Below are positions 1 through 10,643 of a DNA stretch of 64,000 bases, one piece after another. The translations under genes were made by a program, and so were the position numbers. The DNA lies in the NCBI RefSeq assembly GCF_027244095.1, contig NC_069658.1, positions 266,794,687 to 266,858,686 of the forward strand, read 5' to 3'. This DNA comes from Hemicordylus capensis (Eukaryota; Chordata; Lepidosauria; Squamata; Cordylidae). Positions within the stretch are counted from its first letter, which is position 1; the number at the start of each line of letters is the position of its first letter. The notes under the pieces are model-generated. The model ran no database searches and had not been told where the DNA came from. It saw nothing but the letters and a program-made list of their open reading frames with translations.

Positions 1-1004
1 GTGTGCTGAGTGGCTGATCCCCAGAGGTCACTGCCTGTCAGTCAGGATAGGGTTCACTCTTTACAGGAAAGGAAAGGCTGTTACTGCCTGATCATTACAC
101 AGCCCATTTCTATTACTAAATGTTCTAGAAGAATTGCAGCAGAGGCGTGGGATTGTAGTTTATTACATTTTTATGCTGGCCCTTCCTCCAAGGAGCTCAG
201 CATCCCCTAAGATCCTATTCCCTGCTCACAGTTCTGTAAGGCACATTAGGTTGGAAAGCAGTGATTGGCTTTCTGTTATTTAGGGAGTTTGTGATTTTTT
301 ATAAACCATGAGATAATTGTATGAAATTGACAAGACACACTTGGGAAGTACGGAGATGAAAGCAAATGGAGCCGCAGCAGACGTGCTTCTTGTCCCAAAT
401 GTGGGAGCAGTCCCTTCAAATGGAGTTCTGCTGCTGGCTGGGAGGCTGGATAGTTGCTGGAGCCTTTGGCAAGTGGACGACCAGGCTGATATCCTGCCTT
501 CATCTCTAGTCACCAGGCCGTGACAGCCAGCCTTCTCGAAACATTCCTTTGGTATCACTGAATCATAGAGATGGGGGGTTGTTAAAAGGCCAGCCCCAAA
601 CTCCAAGAGGCAGGACTGACCATCCGTCAGCTCCCACTTTGATCTAGCTGTGTGCAGTCTAGGCCACAAGCGGAGATACAATGCCTAGAGGAAAAATAGC
701 TCCAGGTGACTTGAGCAATTGTACAAAATCACACACACCACAGAAGATAGAAAAAGAAATAGAAAAACCCTCCGTACAGTGGCCAATCTGAGCTAGAAGA
801 AATTCTTCCTAGTGTCAGATATGGTGACCAGAAGGCTCAATGGCATGAATAAAACCCAACCTACTGAGTTATTCCAAAGGGATGTTGATGAGGCAGTTTC
901 TGCCTTTGATTAGGGCCATCCTTCTGAGCAACTTTGAGTGGGCAGGGAACCTAAGTCTGCAGTTCCTGCTCACCCACCTGCCCTGTATTCCTGCTGCATC
1001 CCAG
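1..1004 (+). other. LAMB2: LAMB2 intron (partial), no other feature seen
   Basis: This stretch precedes the first recognisable laminin exon. It has no open frame resembling laminin and no repeat I can name. It ends in a splice acceptor (CAG at 1002-1004). It is taken as the 3' part of a LAMB2 intron because the next exon opens in a coding phase. Confidence 0.5.
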
Positions 1005-1164
1005 GTGCTGGAAGGGCCACTGAGTGACCAGTACCGCAAAATGAAGGACCAGGTGGAACGCAAAGCCCAGCACGTTCTGCGGGCCCGGCAGACAGCGGAG
1101 CGCCTGCGGGACGAGGCCAAGGGGCTGCTCCGTAACGCCCAGGATAAACTGCAGCGGCTGAGTG
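1005..1164 (+). CDS. LAMB2: LAMB2 penultimate coding exon
   Basis: The exon is bounded by CAG at 1002-1004 and GTGAGT at 1165. It starts in phase 0 and leaves phase 1. It encodes [16 protein letters not shown] and then an Arg/Glu/Ala-rich coiled coil ending in KLQRLS. No stop occurs in the frame. Confidence 0.92.
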
Positions 1165-2845
1165 GTGAGTGCCCACGGCAGAGAGTTCTGCAGTCGAGAG
1201 AGACTGTGTGGCCTGCCAGAAGCAAGCTGGGCTTCAGAATTCTGTGCCCAGAAAACCCAGGTTATGCACTCGGACGAAATGTTGCACATGGTTTGTATTC
1301 TACTTCCAAGATTCAGATTTCCAACATTCCTCACCCCCCTACTGAAATGGTAGAATTAGGGGAAAGAAAACAATAAAGATTGAGGGTAGGTGGGAGAGGG
1401 GGAGGGAGTTTTACTGAAGCCCCTTTCCATCCTCCATTTGATGTCTGAGTCTTCACTAGACTTTGCACATTTCTGATCTTTTACCTGGATCCAGGACAAG
1501 GTTTTTCCTCCAGTATTTTTCCTGTTAAATATAGGGGGTTGTCTTGAATTCAGATTACTAGGTGGCCAGATTTGGCTTTAAAAAAGCCAAATTCTGGCTT
1601 ACGGCCAATTTGACTCACGAGTATACCCCTTAGGTTCTGGCAACCTTTTACCTCAATCTTTTAAGGCATTGTCTTAAATTCGGTCTCTTTCTATTTGAGT
1701 ATTTTTTTCAAAAAAATATATCCTCCCTTTCTGGTCACTCACTGATCCATGTATCATGAAGCTAAGAACCTAAAGAGGTGTTTTAATAGAAAACAGTGAT
1801 CCGGGTCTCACAATCAGTGAGACCTGGTTTTGGAGGGTGCGTGGGCAGAGCGGGCTAAGCCCACTCTCCCCACACACGAGCAGGGAGGGAGCCCTGGGCG
1901 GCCGGATCAACTGCCCACACAATTGCCGGCTCCATGACGGAGCCAGCGGAGGCTGGGGAGCTTGGGGGCTGTGCGGCCCCCAGAAGCTCCAGTATGCCCT
2001 GCGCAAGTGTGCAGGGCATACTGGGGAGACCCCTGGAGCCTGCTTTTTGCCTCCCCTCAGGGAGTCTACTCGTGAGTAACTGCAGCACGGAGCTGTGGCT
2101 ACTCACAATCTTTAAAACCAGGTTTGCGAAGCACTCGGGAGGAGCATCTCACGGGGCAGGAATTTTTTTGGCAGGGAGCTCGGCGTATTTTGTCAGTTGA
2201 TGGCACCAGCACATAATCTGGTGTCGTGTGCAGAACACAGCCTTCTGAGATGGTCAGCACTGAATAACCACTTCTGTGCTCCAGGAAGAGGCCTGTCCTG
2301 TGCGGTGCTGCTTTCATGCCTGCACCTAGCACAGGCAACTGCTCAGGATGCATGATTCTGATGATAAAAGGGTCCCACTGAGCCAGTCCCCCAAACTCAT
2401 GTATACTACCTAATCCTCCCTCCCTGTTGTTCCCCCAGCACTTGGGTGTTCAGGGGGGAGGTTCTGGCACAATGCTCCATCCACCCTCCTCACAGCTGCC
2501 TGAGAGCATCAGGGACCAGAAGTGGGCTGACAGTGCGTCCTCACTGGGGGAGGGGGGTTAGTTCTTTTGCTCAAAGGGAGTGCCCACCATAGTTCTGTCT
2601 GCAACTACAAGAGGGAATGGGAAAGTGAAATTAATATGTCCTTTCTTTACACCCTTTCCCCTTTCCTTTCCCCCTTTCTCTCTCTTACTTACCTGCATCC
2701 CCACTCAGCACTGGAAGAAACATACGAAGCAAATGAGAGGCTGCTGGAAGAGAAGGCAGCCCAACTGGATGGGCTGGAGGCCAAGATGAGGGGCATCTTG
2801 GGAGACATCAACCAGCAGATCCAAATCTACAATACATGCCAGTGA
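1005..2845 (+). CDS. LAMB2: Laminin subunit beta-2, last two coding exons (3' part of gene)
   Basis: Laminin beta-2 is a secreted basement-membrane protein. Its C-terminal coiled coil pairs with alpha and gamma chains to form the laminin trimer. Two exons are present, 1005-1164 and 2709-2845, joined in phase 1 by a GT/AG intron. Together they encode a heptad-rich, highly charged coiled coil that ends in QIQIYNTCQ. The human LAMB2 C-terminus ends in nearly the same way (VQIYNTCQ), and the terminal Cys is the one that links beta to gamma chains. The rest of the gene lies left of the window. USP19 follows downstream on the same strand, as in mammals. The assignment rests on remembered family sequence plus synteny. 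LAMB1 or LAMB4 is less likely because of the USP19 neighbour. Confidence 0.93.
1793..2140. repeat. Unclassified hairpin-rich interspersed repeat, copy 1 (LAMB2 intron)
   Basis: This shares long blocks with 12446-12680. Both open with CCGGGTCTCAC followed by a short inverted copy (GTGAGACCTGG). Both continue with a GGGAGGGAG..CCTGGGCG..CCGGATCA block, CCCACACAATTGCCGGCTCC, and CCCCCAGAAGCTCCAGTATG, and reach AAAACCAGGTTTGCG. The two copies diverge after about 2135. The family is not recognised. The short inverted pieces suggest a nonautonomous DNA element. Confidence 0.6.
2709..2845 (+). CDS. LAMB2: LAMB2 terminal coding exon
   Basis: The exon follows a pyrimidine tract and CAG at 2706-2708. 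It opens in phase 1 (split codon G|CA) and runs to TGA at 2843-2845. It encodes [19 protein letters not shown] and continues to the conserved end QIQIYNTCQ. Confidence 0.95.
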
Positions 2846-3318
2846 TGCACGATCCCCATGTATAGTCCCATTCACTCCTCCCAGGTGTGCATGAAGACTT
2901 GATTACCCCAGCCTAGCTAGTGCCTGGAGCACTGTTTCCTATCCTCATTCCTTCCCAGCATCACTTGACATGGGTCCTCACCCTCCTCTCCGCCTCCTTG
3001 AGGAGCACAATACAGCATCAAGCCTTCCTTAGAATCCCCTCCCTAGTCACATCCAGCACAGGGTAGAACTATACGCAGCATTTGGATGCCACAGGCAAAA
3101 TCCCATTCTGAATTGTTCCGGAGGCATAATTGTGGTTAAAACAACAGTCTTGTGGCACTGTAAAGACTAAGTGTTTGGATTCTGTTACTCTCTTCTTTGC
3201 TGCTGAAACATCAGGGAGTGGTGGGGGGTGTCAGAGGCCACAGCTACATTGATATGGTATGTCTGTTACCCATTAGCTTGCATTTGTGTGTGAATAAAGG
3301 CCCAAAGTGACTTGGCTC
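2846..3318 (+). terminator. LAMB2: LAMB2 3' UTR and polyadenylation region
   Basis: A canonical AATAAA lies at 3293-3298, about 450 bases after the LAMB2 stop. A T/G-rich stretch (TGCAGTGTGTAGTTT) follows at about 3327-3341. Cleavage is expected 10-30 bases after the signal, so the end given is approximate. Confidence 0.7.
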
Positions 3319-4072
3319 TCTCAGCTGCAGTGTGTAGTTTCTTGGGTCAAATCTACTTGCACAACTCACTCCAGCACCTAGAGCACATCTACACTTCTAG
3401 TTTGCTCCAGGGCAAGGCCTTGATGGGATTGATTTAATGTGAAGCAGCAATGCACACTAGGCCTTAATTGCTCAAATGTAACCCTCTTGTCTCCCCCAGG
3501 AAATCTGAAATGCAAAAATATGTAGTTTCCTCTAGCACTATAAGGATAATTGGTGCATATTGCTCTGAAAACATCTCTATACTTTTCACATTTAAATAAT
3601 TCCCTTTTTCAAACATGGCTTCTTGTAATTCTCTCTTTCTTAGAACTTGTGTGAAATTATTTCGCACAAGCACTAAATTTTATGGTGGTAGATTCTGCAA
3701 TTATCAACAGTCTGGAAGAAAAAATCATAATAAACTACTTGCATAAATTAATACAAAAATATTAGCAGATTTTGGCGCATCAACACACTGAGGTAATATT
3801 CTTTTCTAGCTTAGTTGTATCCAAGACAAATGCTAGAAGAGTGCAAATAACTGCTTTGGATTTAGGACCTGCTCTCCAGTATCCTCGTTCTATAGGTTTA
3901 TGTATCTGTGACAGCACATAAGTAACTTGTGTCAAAACTGTACCCCTGCAGAATAATGTTTTTGAAGGCACATATGGCAGGTCTATCCTGCACAACTTCT
4001 TGATTGTAACCCCTTTACAAACTGTTACTGCAAAGGATTAGGCAGGCAGGGCTGTACTGGATTAAATTATTG
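3319..4072. other. Intergenic, nothing recognised
   Basis: AT-rich sequence between the LAMB2 poly(A) site and the first hAT element. I see no gene, RNA or classifiable repeat. Confidence 0.5.
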
Positions 4073-5620
4073 CAGATGTTTTCAACCGGGGTCTCCAGAT
4101 GTTGGACTACAGTTTCCATCATCCTCAGCCACAATGCCCATGGGGGCGTTGTGGCTGGGTAGGGATGTGCAGAATGTCTCAACGCTGAACAAGTGTTTCA
4201 AGCTTGAAACAGAACACCCTTTAAATAAAAGGCCTGTCTTGAGCTGTGAGCAGAGCAACCCTGTTTCAATCAAAATGGTTTGAGCGCCATTTTGGAGGCC
4301 TGTTTTCCCCTCACTAATTGGTTTTCTGGCACTGGCTTCTGATTGGCTTGTGATCACCTTGCTTCTTAGTTACCATACAAATCAATTGTTATCGTGGGCA
4401 ATTGTATCCCCATTGGCTGGGGGGGGGGGAAACGACACAAAAGCAGGATTCAAAATGTATTCAAAGGGACTGGGAGGCAGAGAGAGCCCTTATGCCTCTC
4501 TTGAAGAGGAAGGAAGGTTTGATTTTGTGGTTTTCTTTTCTCAGCACTGAGTATGATATGCTGTGCTGTTGCTGCTATAATGATCTGGTTTTGCTGGATC
4601 TGATTGACAAAAGCAGAACTTGGGTACCTGCCTAGAGTTCTGGTTGTTTTGTTTGTGAGATAGTGTTGTGGAAAGAAATGGACAGTGGCAGCTCTCTGTG
4701 TGTGTGTAAGTAATATTTCTTGGGGACTACTATGATGAGCTCCAAGTCTGGCCTTGAGACTAACTTGTGCTTCAGTCACTGCTCTGGTCTGAAATCTGCA
4801 TTGCAAGCTGTACCCAGTCAAAATGTGGCTGAAGTTGCTCTAGCTGAGCATATGGCTATGCTTGCTTCTAAGTAAGGATACTGCTGTGGCAACATTTGCA
4901 ATGCTAGGAAGTGAGGAGTCATAATTGTATATGAGAGCACATGTGCCAATGATTTTACTGCAGTGCTGGTAGTAGATTCTGGGTAAATGGTTCTTTTTTG
5001 GCCATTTTTGGATTGTGTTTGAAATGTGTGTTTTGTGTTGGGAGATACAGATTCCCTTTTATTGTGTGCTTCTACAGTATGTTTCAAGGCAGGGTTGCAA
5101 ATTACAATGCAAAACTTATGTGCATGCACTCTGAGTGCAGCTTGTTCTGGCTATAGGAAACAATGCATTAACTCAAAACACCCGTTTGTTCCCCATTAAT
5201 AGCTCCTGGAGGTGATTTTTAACCTTTCCCCAAAACCTGCATAGGATCCTATGGCAGTTTGGGGGGAAAGGTTAAAGATCACCCACTTGCCCATTTCTTT
5301 TGTGGGTTGGGTGGTAGGTAGCATGCATCATGCCCTATCACCTAACCCACTTTGGTGTCCCTAGGAGCTACCCATGGGGAACAATGAGGTGTTTAGATTT
5401 TTTCCCCCATTGTTCCCTATGGCCAAAACACTCAAAACATTTCACAATTGTTTTGTTGAAACAGCTGGCTTGCCCGCTGTTTCCAACGAAACATTTTGGC
5501 CATTTGAATTTCATTTCAAGCTCGAAACAGGATGCAAATTCTGTTTTGTGCACATCTCTATGGCTGGAGATGATGGGAGGTATAGTCCAACTTCAGCTAG
5601 GGGCTGCTTAAGAACCCCTG
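4073..5620. mobile_element. hAT-type MITE, split by a later insertion
   Basis: The outer arms are 4073-4159 and 5569-5620, both made of the CAGGGGTTCT..CTCCAGATGTTGGACTAC family. The arms are inverted copies. The flanks AATTATTG (4065-4072) and AATTCATG (5621-5628) agree at 6 of 8 positions. This fits an old 8-bp hAT target duplication. A second element (4160-5560) lies inside. Confidence 0.7.
4160..5560. mobile_element. Nonautonomous hAT-like element nested in a MITE
   Basis: The element opens with TAGGGATGTGCAGAAT and closes with the inverted form (GTGCACATCTCTA). Terminal sequence continues inwards as a GCTTGAAAC / GCTCGAAAC inverted pair. The flanks are TGGCTGGG (4152-4159) and TGGCTGGA (5561-5568), a 7-of-8 target duplication. 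It is about 1.4 kb with no transposase frame. The same end sequence is found on the foldback palindrome at 16384-16790. Confidence 0.72.
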
Positions 5621-5727
5621 AATTCATGCAATGACACAAATGCTTTGAAAGTTCTGTAGAGGTGAGATGTCCTCAGTGATTGTCATGGCCCCACATTTCA
5701 GCAACAACCAGGTTGGATAAGCCGCTG

Positions 5728-5800
5728 CCAGTACTGGCAATACTCAGTGAGATAGACCTATGGTCTGACTTGGTATATGGCAGCTTCCTATGTTGCTATG
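5728..5800. repeat. tRNA-SINE-like repeat fragment
   Basis: The block around ACCTATGGTCTGACTTGGTATATGGCAGCTTCCTA is the inverse of the squamate-type sequence GAAGCTGCC..CTGAGTCAGACCATTGGTCC. That sequence is also seen near 6970, 38590, 41520 and 55380. Only a short piece is present. Confidence 0.45.
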
Positions 5801-6330
5801 ACTCCAATGCTGAGGGGGATGAGCAAGGCCTATTGCTTTCACAGCAGCTGCCAAAGTACAGGATGCAGCAGTAATGCACCAGGCAGCAAGGAGTCCAGTG
5901 AACCTGAACCCCCAGAGATAAGGCTGCCCCTAAGCCATAACTGAATGTACTTTTATCCTTCAGTGCCTGCTTGTCAATGTAGGGAACACATCAGGTGAGA
6001 GGTGGCCAAGAGACAATGGAGCAAGGGCTGTCCCTTTTTAAGGATTGTTACCATACATGCCCGCAACCAAATCTGCAAGTGTGCATGACAGACTGCATGT
6101 ATAGTCATTCACCTAAGACCCCATACATGTGTACAGAGACCTGAACAGGAAACAGGTGGTTTAGACCTCCCTCAGTCTTAACATTTCATTAATATCAATT
6201 AAGGGTGCAGCTCCAGCTGTGACCCTGTGTACTTGCCACAAAGGGACACATTTGAAATAGAGAAGTCTGCACAAAAGGGAGCTTCCAGTGCACACGGAAG
6301 CATCACTGGGCTTTTGATTAAGCAGCATGC

Positions 6331-6465
6331 CTGTACACCTTTGGCCCTCCTGCAAAGGTTGGACCACAACACCCATCATACCAATCAGCCACAGTGGCTA
6401 GAGATAATTGGAGTTGTAGTCCAAAAACAGTTGGAGTGCTGAAGTTGTATAGCCCTGCCATAGGC
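6331..6465. mobile_element. Palindromic hAT MITE
   Basis: One arm reads TTGGACCACAACACCCATCA and the other GGAGTTGTAGTCCAAAAACAG. Together they make an imperfect palindrome that ends in GTATAGCCCTGCC. It belongs to the same MITE group as the copy at 7887. Confidence 0.6.
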
Positions 6466-6599
6466 CATTATAAGCCTAAATCGTGTAGGAGGACCAGCAC
6501 CACCCCAGGCTGTCAAGTGCACCAGCTGGTTCCAGTTTCCTAACTGTACACAGCAAGTCCTATACAATATTTTGTTTTATAGTATTAAATTTTGAAATG

Positions 6600-6845
6600 T
6601 AATGCTGAGCAAGAGAGGTACCTTTTCAAAGTTGTGATTCTCTTTATTTAGCAGCGGGAGAGCTATTGGCCCTATCCATCCCCTGCACGGCATCCCTCCA
6701 GTGGCTGTTGCCTATCTTATGCTTATTATTTTTAAGATTGTGAGCCCTTTGAGGACAAGGAACCATTTTATTTATAGCTTGTAAACCGTTTGGGGAACTT
6801 TTGGGAACTTTACCCCATTGAAAAGCAGTGTATACATTCTTTGTA
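6600..6845 (+). repeat. LINE 3' tail fragment
   Basis: The segment contains GATTGTGAGCCCTTTGAGGA, TTATAGCTTGTAAACCGTTT and GAAAAGCAGTGTATACATTC. This is the usual tail arrangement of L2/CR1-type LINEs and their SINEs (a TGTAAACCGC..AAGCGGTATA-like motif). The clade is not resolved. Confidence 0.5.
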
Positions 6846-6959
6846 AGAAGACATACAGTGTAAAAGATATATGTCCAATGGAAACCCTTTACAGGCCACA
6901 GTGAAGAGAAACAAGTAGATCTTCATGCATCTTAACATAAGTTTCTTACCTAGGACCCT

Positions 6960-7260
6960 ATCCCATCTGGAACATAGGGAGCTGCCATCTACTGAGTCAG
7001 ACCATAGGTCCATCTAGCTCTGCAGCTTCTCCAAGGCTGCAGGCAGGAGTCTCTCTCAGCCCTCTCTTGGAGATGCTGCCAGGGAGGGAACTTGGAACCT
7101 TCTGCTCTTCCCAGAGTGACTCCATCCCCTGTGGGGAAGATCTTGCAGTGCTCACACTTCTAGTCTCCCATTCAAATACAACCAGGGTGGACCCTGCTTA
7201 GCTAAGGGGACAAGTCATGCTTGTCAAGACCTGCTCTCCTCTCCTGTGAATTTGGTTTGT
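6960..7260 (-). repeat. tRNA-derived SINE-like repeat, long copy
   Basis: Starts near GGGAGCTGCCATCTACTGAG and runs to GGGGACAAGTCATGCTTGTC. It is the most complete copy here of a family whose pieces occur at 30000, 38585, 41519, 47235 and 55323. In some copies the minus strand has a tRNA B-box-like motif (for example CCCAGGTTCACTCC at 41519). The family name is not certain. Confidence 0.55.
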
Positions 7261-7886
7261 ATCCTATCAGCACATGAGTTGCAATATGGTGTTACCTCTT
7301 CAACCAACATGGCAGATGGGCAAGAAAACCATCCCTGTTAGGGTCCCCTCCCATGTCCTATGAATTTGATTTGTATCTAATTGTAAACAAAAAGTTATTA
7401 CAGTGATACACAGCAATAGTGATTTCATGAAAGCCATCTTCCCTTCACACAGGCTAAAAGGTTTATTACTGAAGACTGCATGGTGGCCATGCTAGGGGGG
7501 CTGAGAGTCACACAACATCTGTCATGGCATATGTTCTGTTCTGCCCATCAGAATGTGCAGCAGCACTGCAACAAATAATGTCTACACACAAAATAGCAAG
7601 ACTGAAATTCAATAAACAAAATTACTTGTTTCAAATTGTATTAAGGTCTACCTGTGTCAGTTCAGTGCTAATGTTGTGAACGGGCAGGCTATAAAAATAA
7701 AAGAACAATGCCATCAATCTATAATATACAAGCAGCTGTGTAATGCTTGACAAGTTGCTAGTGGTGTTCCCATGGTACCAGGCAGTGTGATTGTGCCTAT
7801 AACATACAAGGTGATTTACTCAAGGTCAAGCAGTCTCTGTTATTGCCATAGCACCTCTGCCAGAGCTTTGGTGTCGCTCTCTCTCA

Positions 7887-8003
7887 CTAGGGCTGGGCTG
7901 CACAATTTTGGCCCTCCCACTGTTTGTCAGTGGGGAATATTGAGGAATGATGGGAGTTGTAGTCCAGCAAGGGGAGGGCCAACATTGTGCAGCCCTGCCC
8001 TAG
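7887..8003. mobile_element. Palindromic hAT MITE (117 bp)
   Basis: The arms are CTAGGGCTGGGCTGCACAAT and, inverted, CTAGGGCAGGGCTGCACAAT. They then share the TTGGCCCTCCC block. Nearly all of the element folds back on itself. The centre carries GATGGGAGTTGTAGTCCAGC, typical of this MITE group. Confidence 0.7.
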
Positions 8004-8440
8004 AGCATGAACTGTTGCTAAAATACCAGCCTTTGCCTCAATGTGGTTGCCATAGTGTTAAGGGCATTACTACTGTGCCATGACAGTCATCTTAGAATTG
8101 TCAATAACTGGCATCTTTTTTGTTGCCATGGCACTATTTTAGTTGCTATAGCACCACAGCATCCTGTCTATTTTGCCTTAGGAATGTAGAAACTGCCATG
8201 ACAATGAATGCATATACAAGATCCCTTAACATGGATCCATCCTCAACAACTGCTGACCAGTACTAGCAATCTGGATGGTTAAAGAGTATTTTTACATATG
8301 TTCCCAATTGGAGTAAAAATGTGCTCACATTTTTTCTTGAGCTACTTTTATGTCACTGGATTAAATAGCCAGTAGCACCACCGACTGTAGGTGAAACGTT
8401 CTCTGTAATATTCCCTGCCGTTCTGTTCGCCAGCATGCAT
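8004..8440. other. Intergenic, downstream of hAT gene
   Basis: Nothing classifiable. A terminal inverted repeat for the neighbouring hAT gene was sought here and not found. Confidence 0.4.
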
Positions 8441-10643
8441 TTATTCTTTGTAAAGGAAGTCAGCCTGATGCTCTGGCTGTCTTGCAAACAGTTCTATGGT
8501 TCTATGATTGAAGTCTGGAATGTCTTTAATCATCTCCTTCTCAATTGAGAGCATTGCCAAGGCATCAAGCCTTTCCTCCGACACAGTGTTTTGTAGAAAA
8601 GTCTTTATTTTCTGCAGAGCCGAGGAGGTCTGCTCTGCTTTTGCTGTCATTGGAGTGGTGACTAGGATTCTCAGCAGTGTCACGGTTTGCTGCAGAGCTT
8701 TCTCCAGATTATTCCCCAAAAGCACACGCAGAAGTGTGGAAGCATCCTTGCAACGGTAGAAATCTCGCCTAGCATACAAAATGGAAAGCTCAGTCTTAAG
8801 TCTCTCCTCCTCCAACACTGTGTAGGTTTCCACAGCCTCATCAAGTGCTTGTTGTGGAAATGTCTGGTTGTGTGCTGGAAACAAGCTTGCCTGCACCAGT
8901 GTTGCACTTGCTAGATGACCTGTGAATGCAAAACGTTCTTGTGCATGTGCAATGATGAGGTCACAGGCTTCTGATGCAACTTGATCCAGGGCCTCCTTCG
9001 TTTGGCCACTAGGCAGCTCAGAGTGTGGAGGTAGCTCAGCAAACAAGCCTCTAATGGAGTCTCTGACAGAACTGATGGCACTCACAAAGTCCAAGATAGC
9101 TTTCCTCACAGCTACAGAATCAAAGGCTGCTGCCTGGAGCTGACTGCCAAGGATATCCACATGAGGCGTTATTCTATGAAACAGGGACAAGTAGTACAGG
9201 AATTCACCATCTTCCAGCAGTTGAAGCAACAGACGCGCCTGAAAGACTGCACTGCGGTCAAATGGCCAAGCTCTTATTTCCTCCAAACATTCAATAAGTT
9301 CCAGTCTCCTCTTGAACACCACACTTGCTGTTTGAACGTTGAAGTTAAAGCGTGTACAAGATGATCCGGGGAGTCTTCTCTTCACAACTTCCTCCAGAAT
9401 CTCATTCCTTTTGGCACTACCATTAAAGAATTCCGGGAACCCTAAAAGTAATAAGAATAACTTTATTGGCTGCCTCATAGCAATTGTTCTCTAGAAAGCT
9501 CATAAAGTAAATCAATAATACAGCAATAAAAGAACACATACCTGAAAGCCCTGCAAAGAAAACCATCACTTCTTTGATTTGGGATGCTGCTTGTTGCATT
9601 ACCAAGTGCAGTTGATGGGCATAGCTGTGAATGCAGTGGGCATTAGGAAAGACATCACGGATCCTCTTCTGCACTCCTCCATTCTCCCCTCGCATCACAC
9701 TTGCCCCATCATAGCTCTGAGCAATGAGTTTCTGCCTGTCAGTCTCCTCTGGCAACACCTCATTCAATTGCTGGAGTAAGACTGCAGTGATGGTCTCAGT
9801 TCGATAGTCTTCCAGCTTTGTGAATCCATAGAATCGTTCCACTGGGGAGCCATATTTATCGATGTAGTGGAAAGTAAGTACATTTTGGCAATCACTGGAC
9901 ACATCACGTGTATCATCCACTTGAATTGCCACAAAAGGTGTTATTTTCAACTGCTGTTTAATATGGTCCTTTGCCACCATCAACATGCAGTCAAGCAGTT
10001 CATTCTGAATTGTCTTTAGTGGTCTGCCAAACATTATGGCACTTGGCAGGTGACACTGCATGACTGAATCAATGGATGCCACAAAATCAACCAGGCCTTT
10101 GAGAACTCCTAGATTTTCTGAATCCTCAGTCTCATAATTACCGCAAAGTGCTAATTCAAAAGCACCACAGAACCGTATACAGTCAATAATTTTAGAAAGG
10201 ATGGCTCTGTTGTTCTCAACTTCTCCATTGTGCTTTCTTACAGACAGACTGAGGGGGTCATCCACTTGCACTGCCATGGTTGCTGGATCCAACATTGACA
10301 GCTTCACACAATTCTCCAAGTGAGTCTTGGATACCTCATGTTTCTTGGTCTTGTCTGCAAGATCTGTTAAGTCTCCCATTCCTGTCTCAGTCCATGCCTT
10401 GTCACCCCCAAACAGCAAACAGGGGAAACAGAACAATGCATTTTGGGTAGCACTTCCACATAGCCATTCCTTTCTGGCATACCAGTCAGTGGAGAACTTC
10501 CTTGTGCACACTTCCCCTCCATCACTGATAGACTCCTGGAGCATCAGAGATGGCTGATCTGGCCCCATCTCTTTGACCTGTAGCTTGCCTTTCAAAGGAA
10601 GCCCGGCAAAAGAGGTTTTTCGAAGTTCTTCTACAGTGTTCAT
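8441..10643 (-). CDS. hAT-superfamily transposase-type protein (ZMYM1/P52rIPK-like), two exons
   Basis: The exons are 10643-9542 and 9441-8441, separated by a 100-bp GT/AG intron (9541-9442). The joined frame is open for about 700 residues. The start used is ATG at 10643, and GTG three codons earlier is not used. Seen: a TTF-type zinc finger near residues 48-105 (C62, C72, C75 and a downstream His); a DDTRDVSS motif matching the first catalytic Asp block of hAT transposases; SYDGASVMRGENGGVQ for the second Asp block, followed by CIHSYAHQLHLV (the hAT C-x2-H motif); and a C-terminal ALAMLSIEKEM block typical of the hAT dimerisation domain. TAA at 8443-8441 overlaps an AATAAA signal. A CAG acceptor just upstream of the start leaves room for a further 5' exon. 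It may be a transposon gene or a domesticated one. Mammals have no gene between LAMB2 and USP19, which favours a transposon. Confidence 0.8.
9442..9541 (-). other. Short intron inside the hAT gene
   Basis: On the minus strand the donor is TCAG|GTATGT and the acceptor ACTTTTAG|GG. Removing the 100 bases keeps the frame (split Gly codon) and joins FFAGLS to GFPEFF. Reading through gives unrelated hydrophobic residues and then a stop. This supports a real intron. Confidence 0.75.

Noticed and set aside
869-1334. Minus-strand frames opposite the LAMB2 penultimate exon
   Set aside because: They are antisense shadows of the coding exon, with no known family.
6960-7260. Functional tRNA gene from tRNA-like motifs
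   Set aside because: No cloverleaf can be drawn. Several diverged copies exist in the window. It is a SINE-like repeat.
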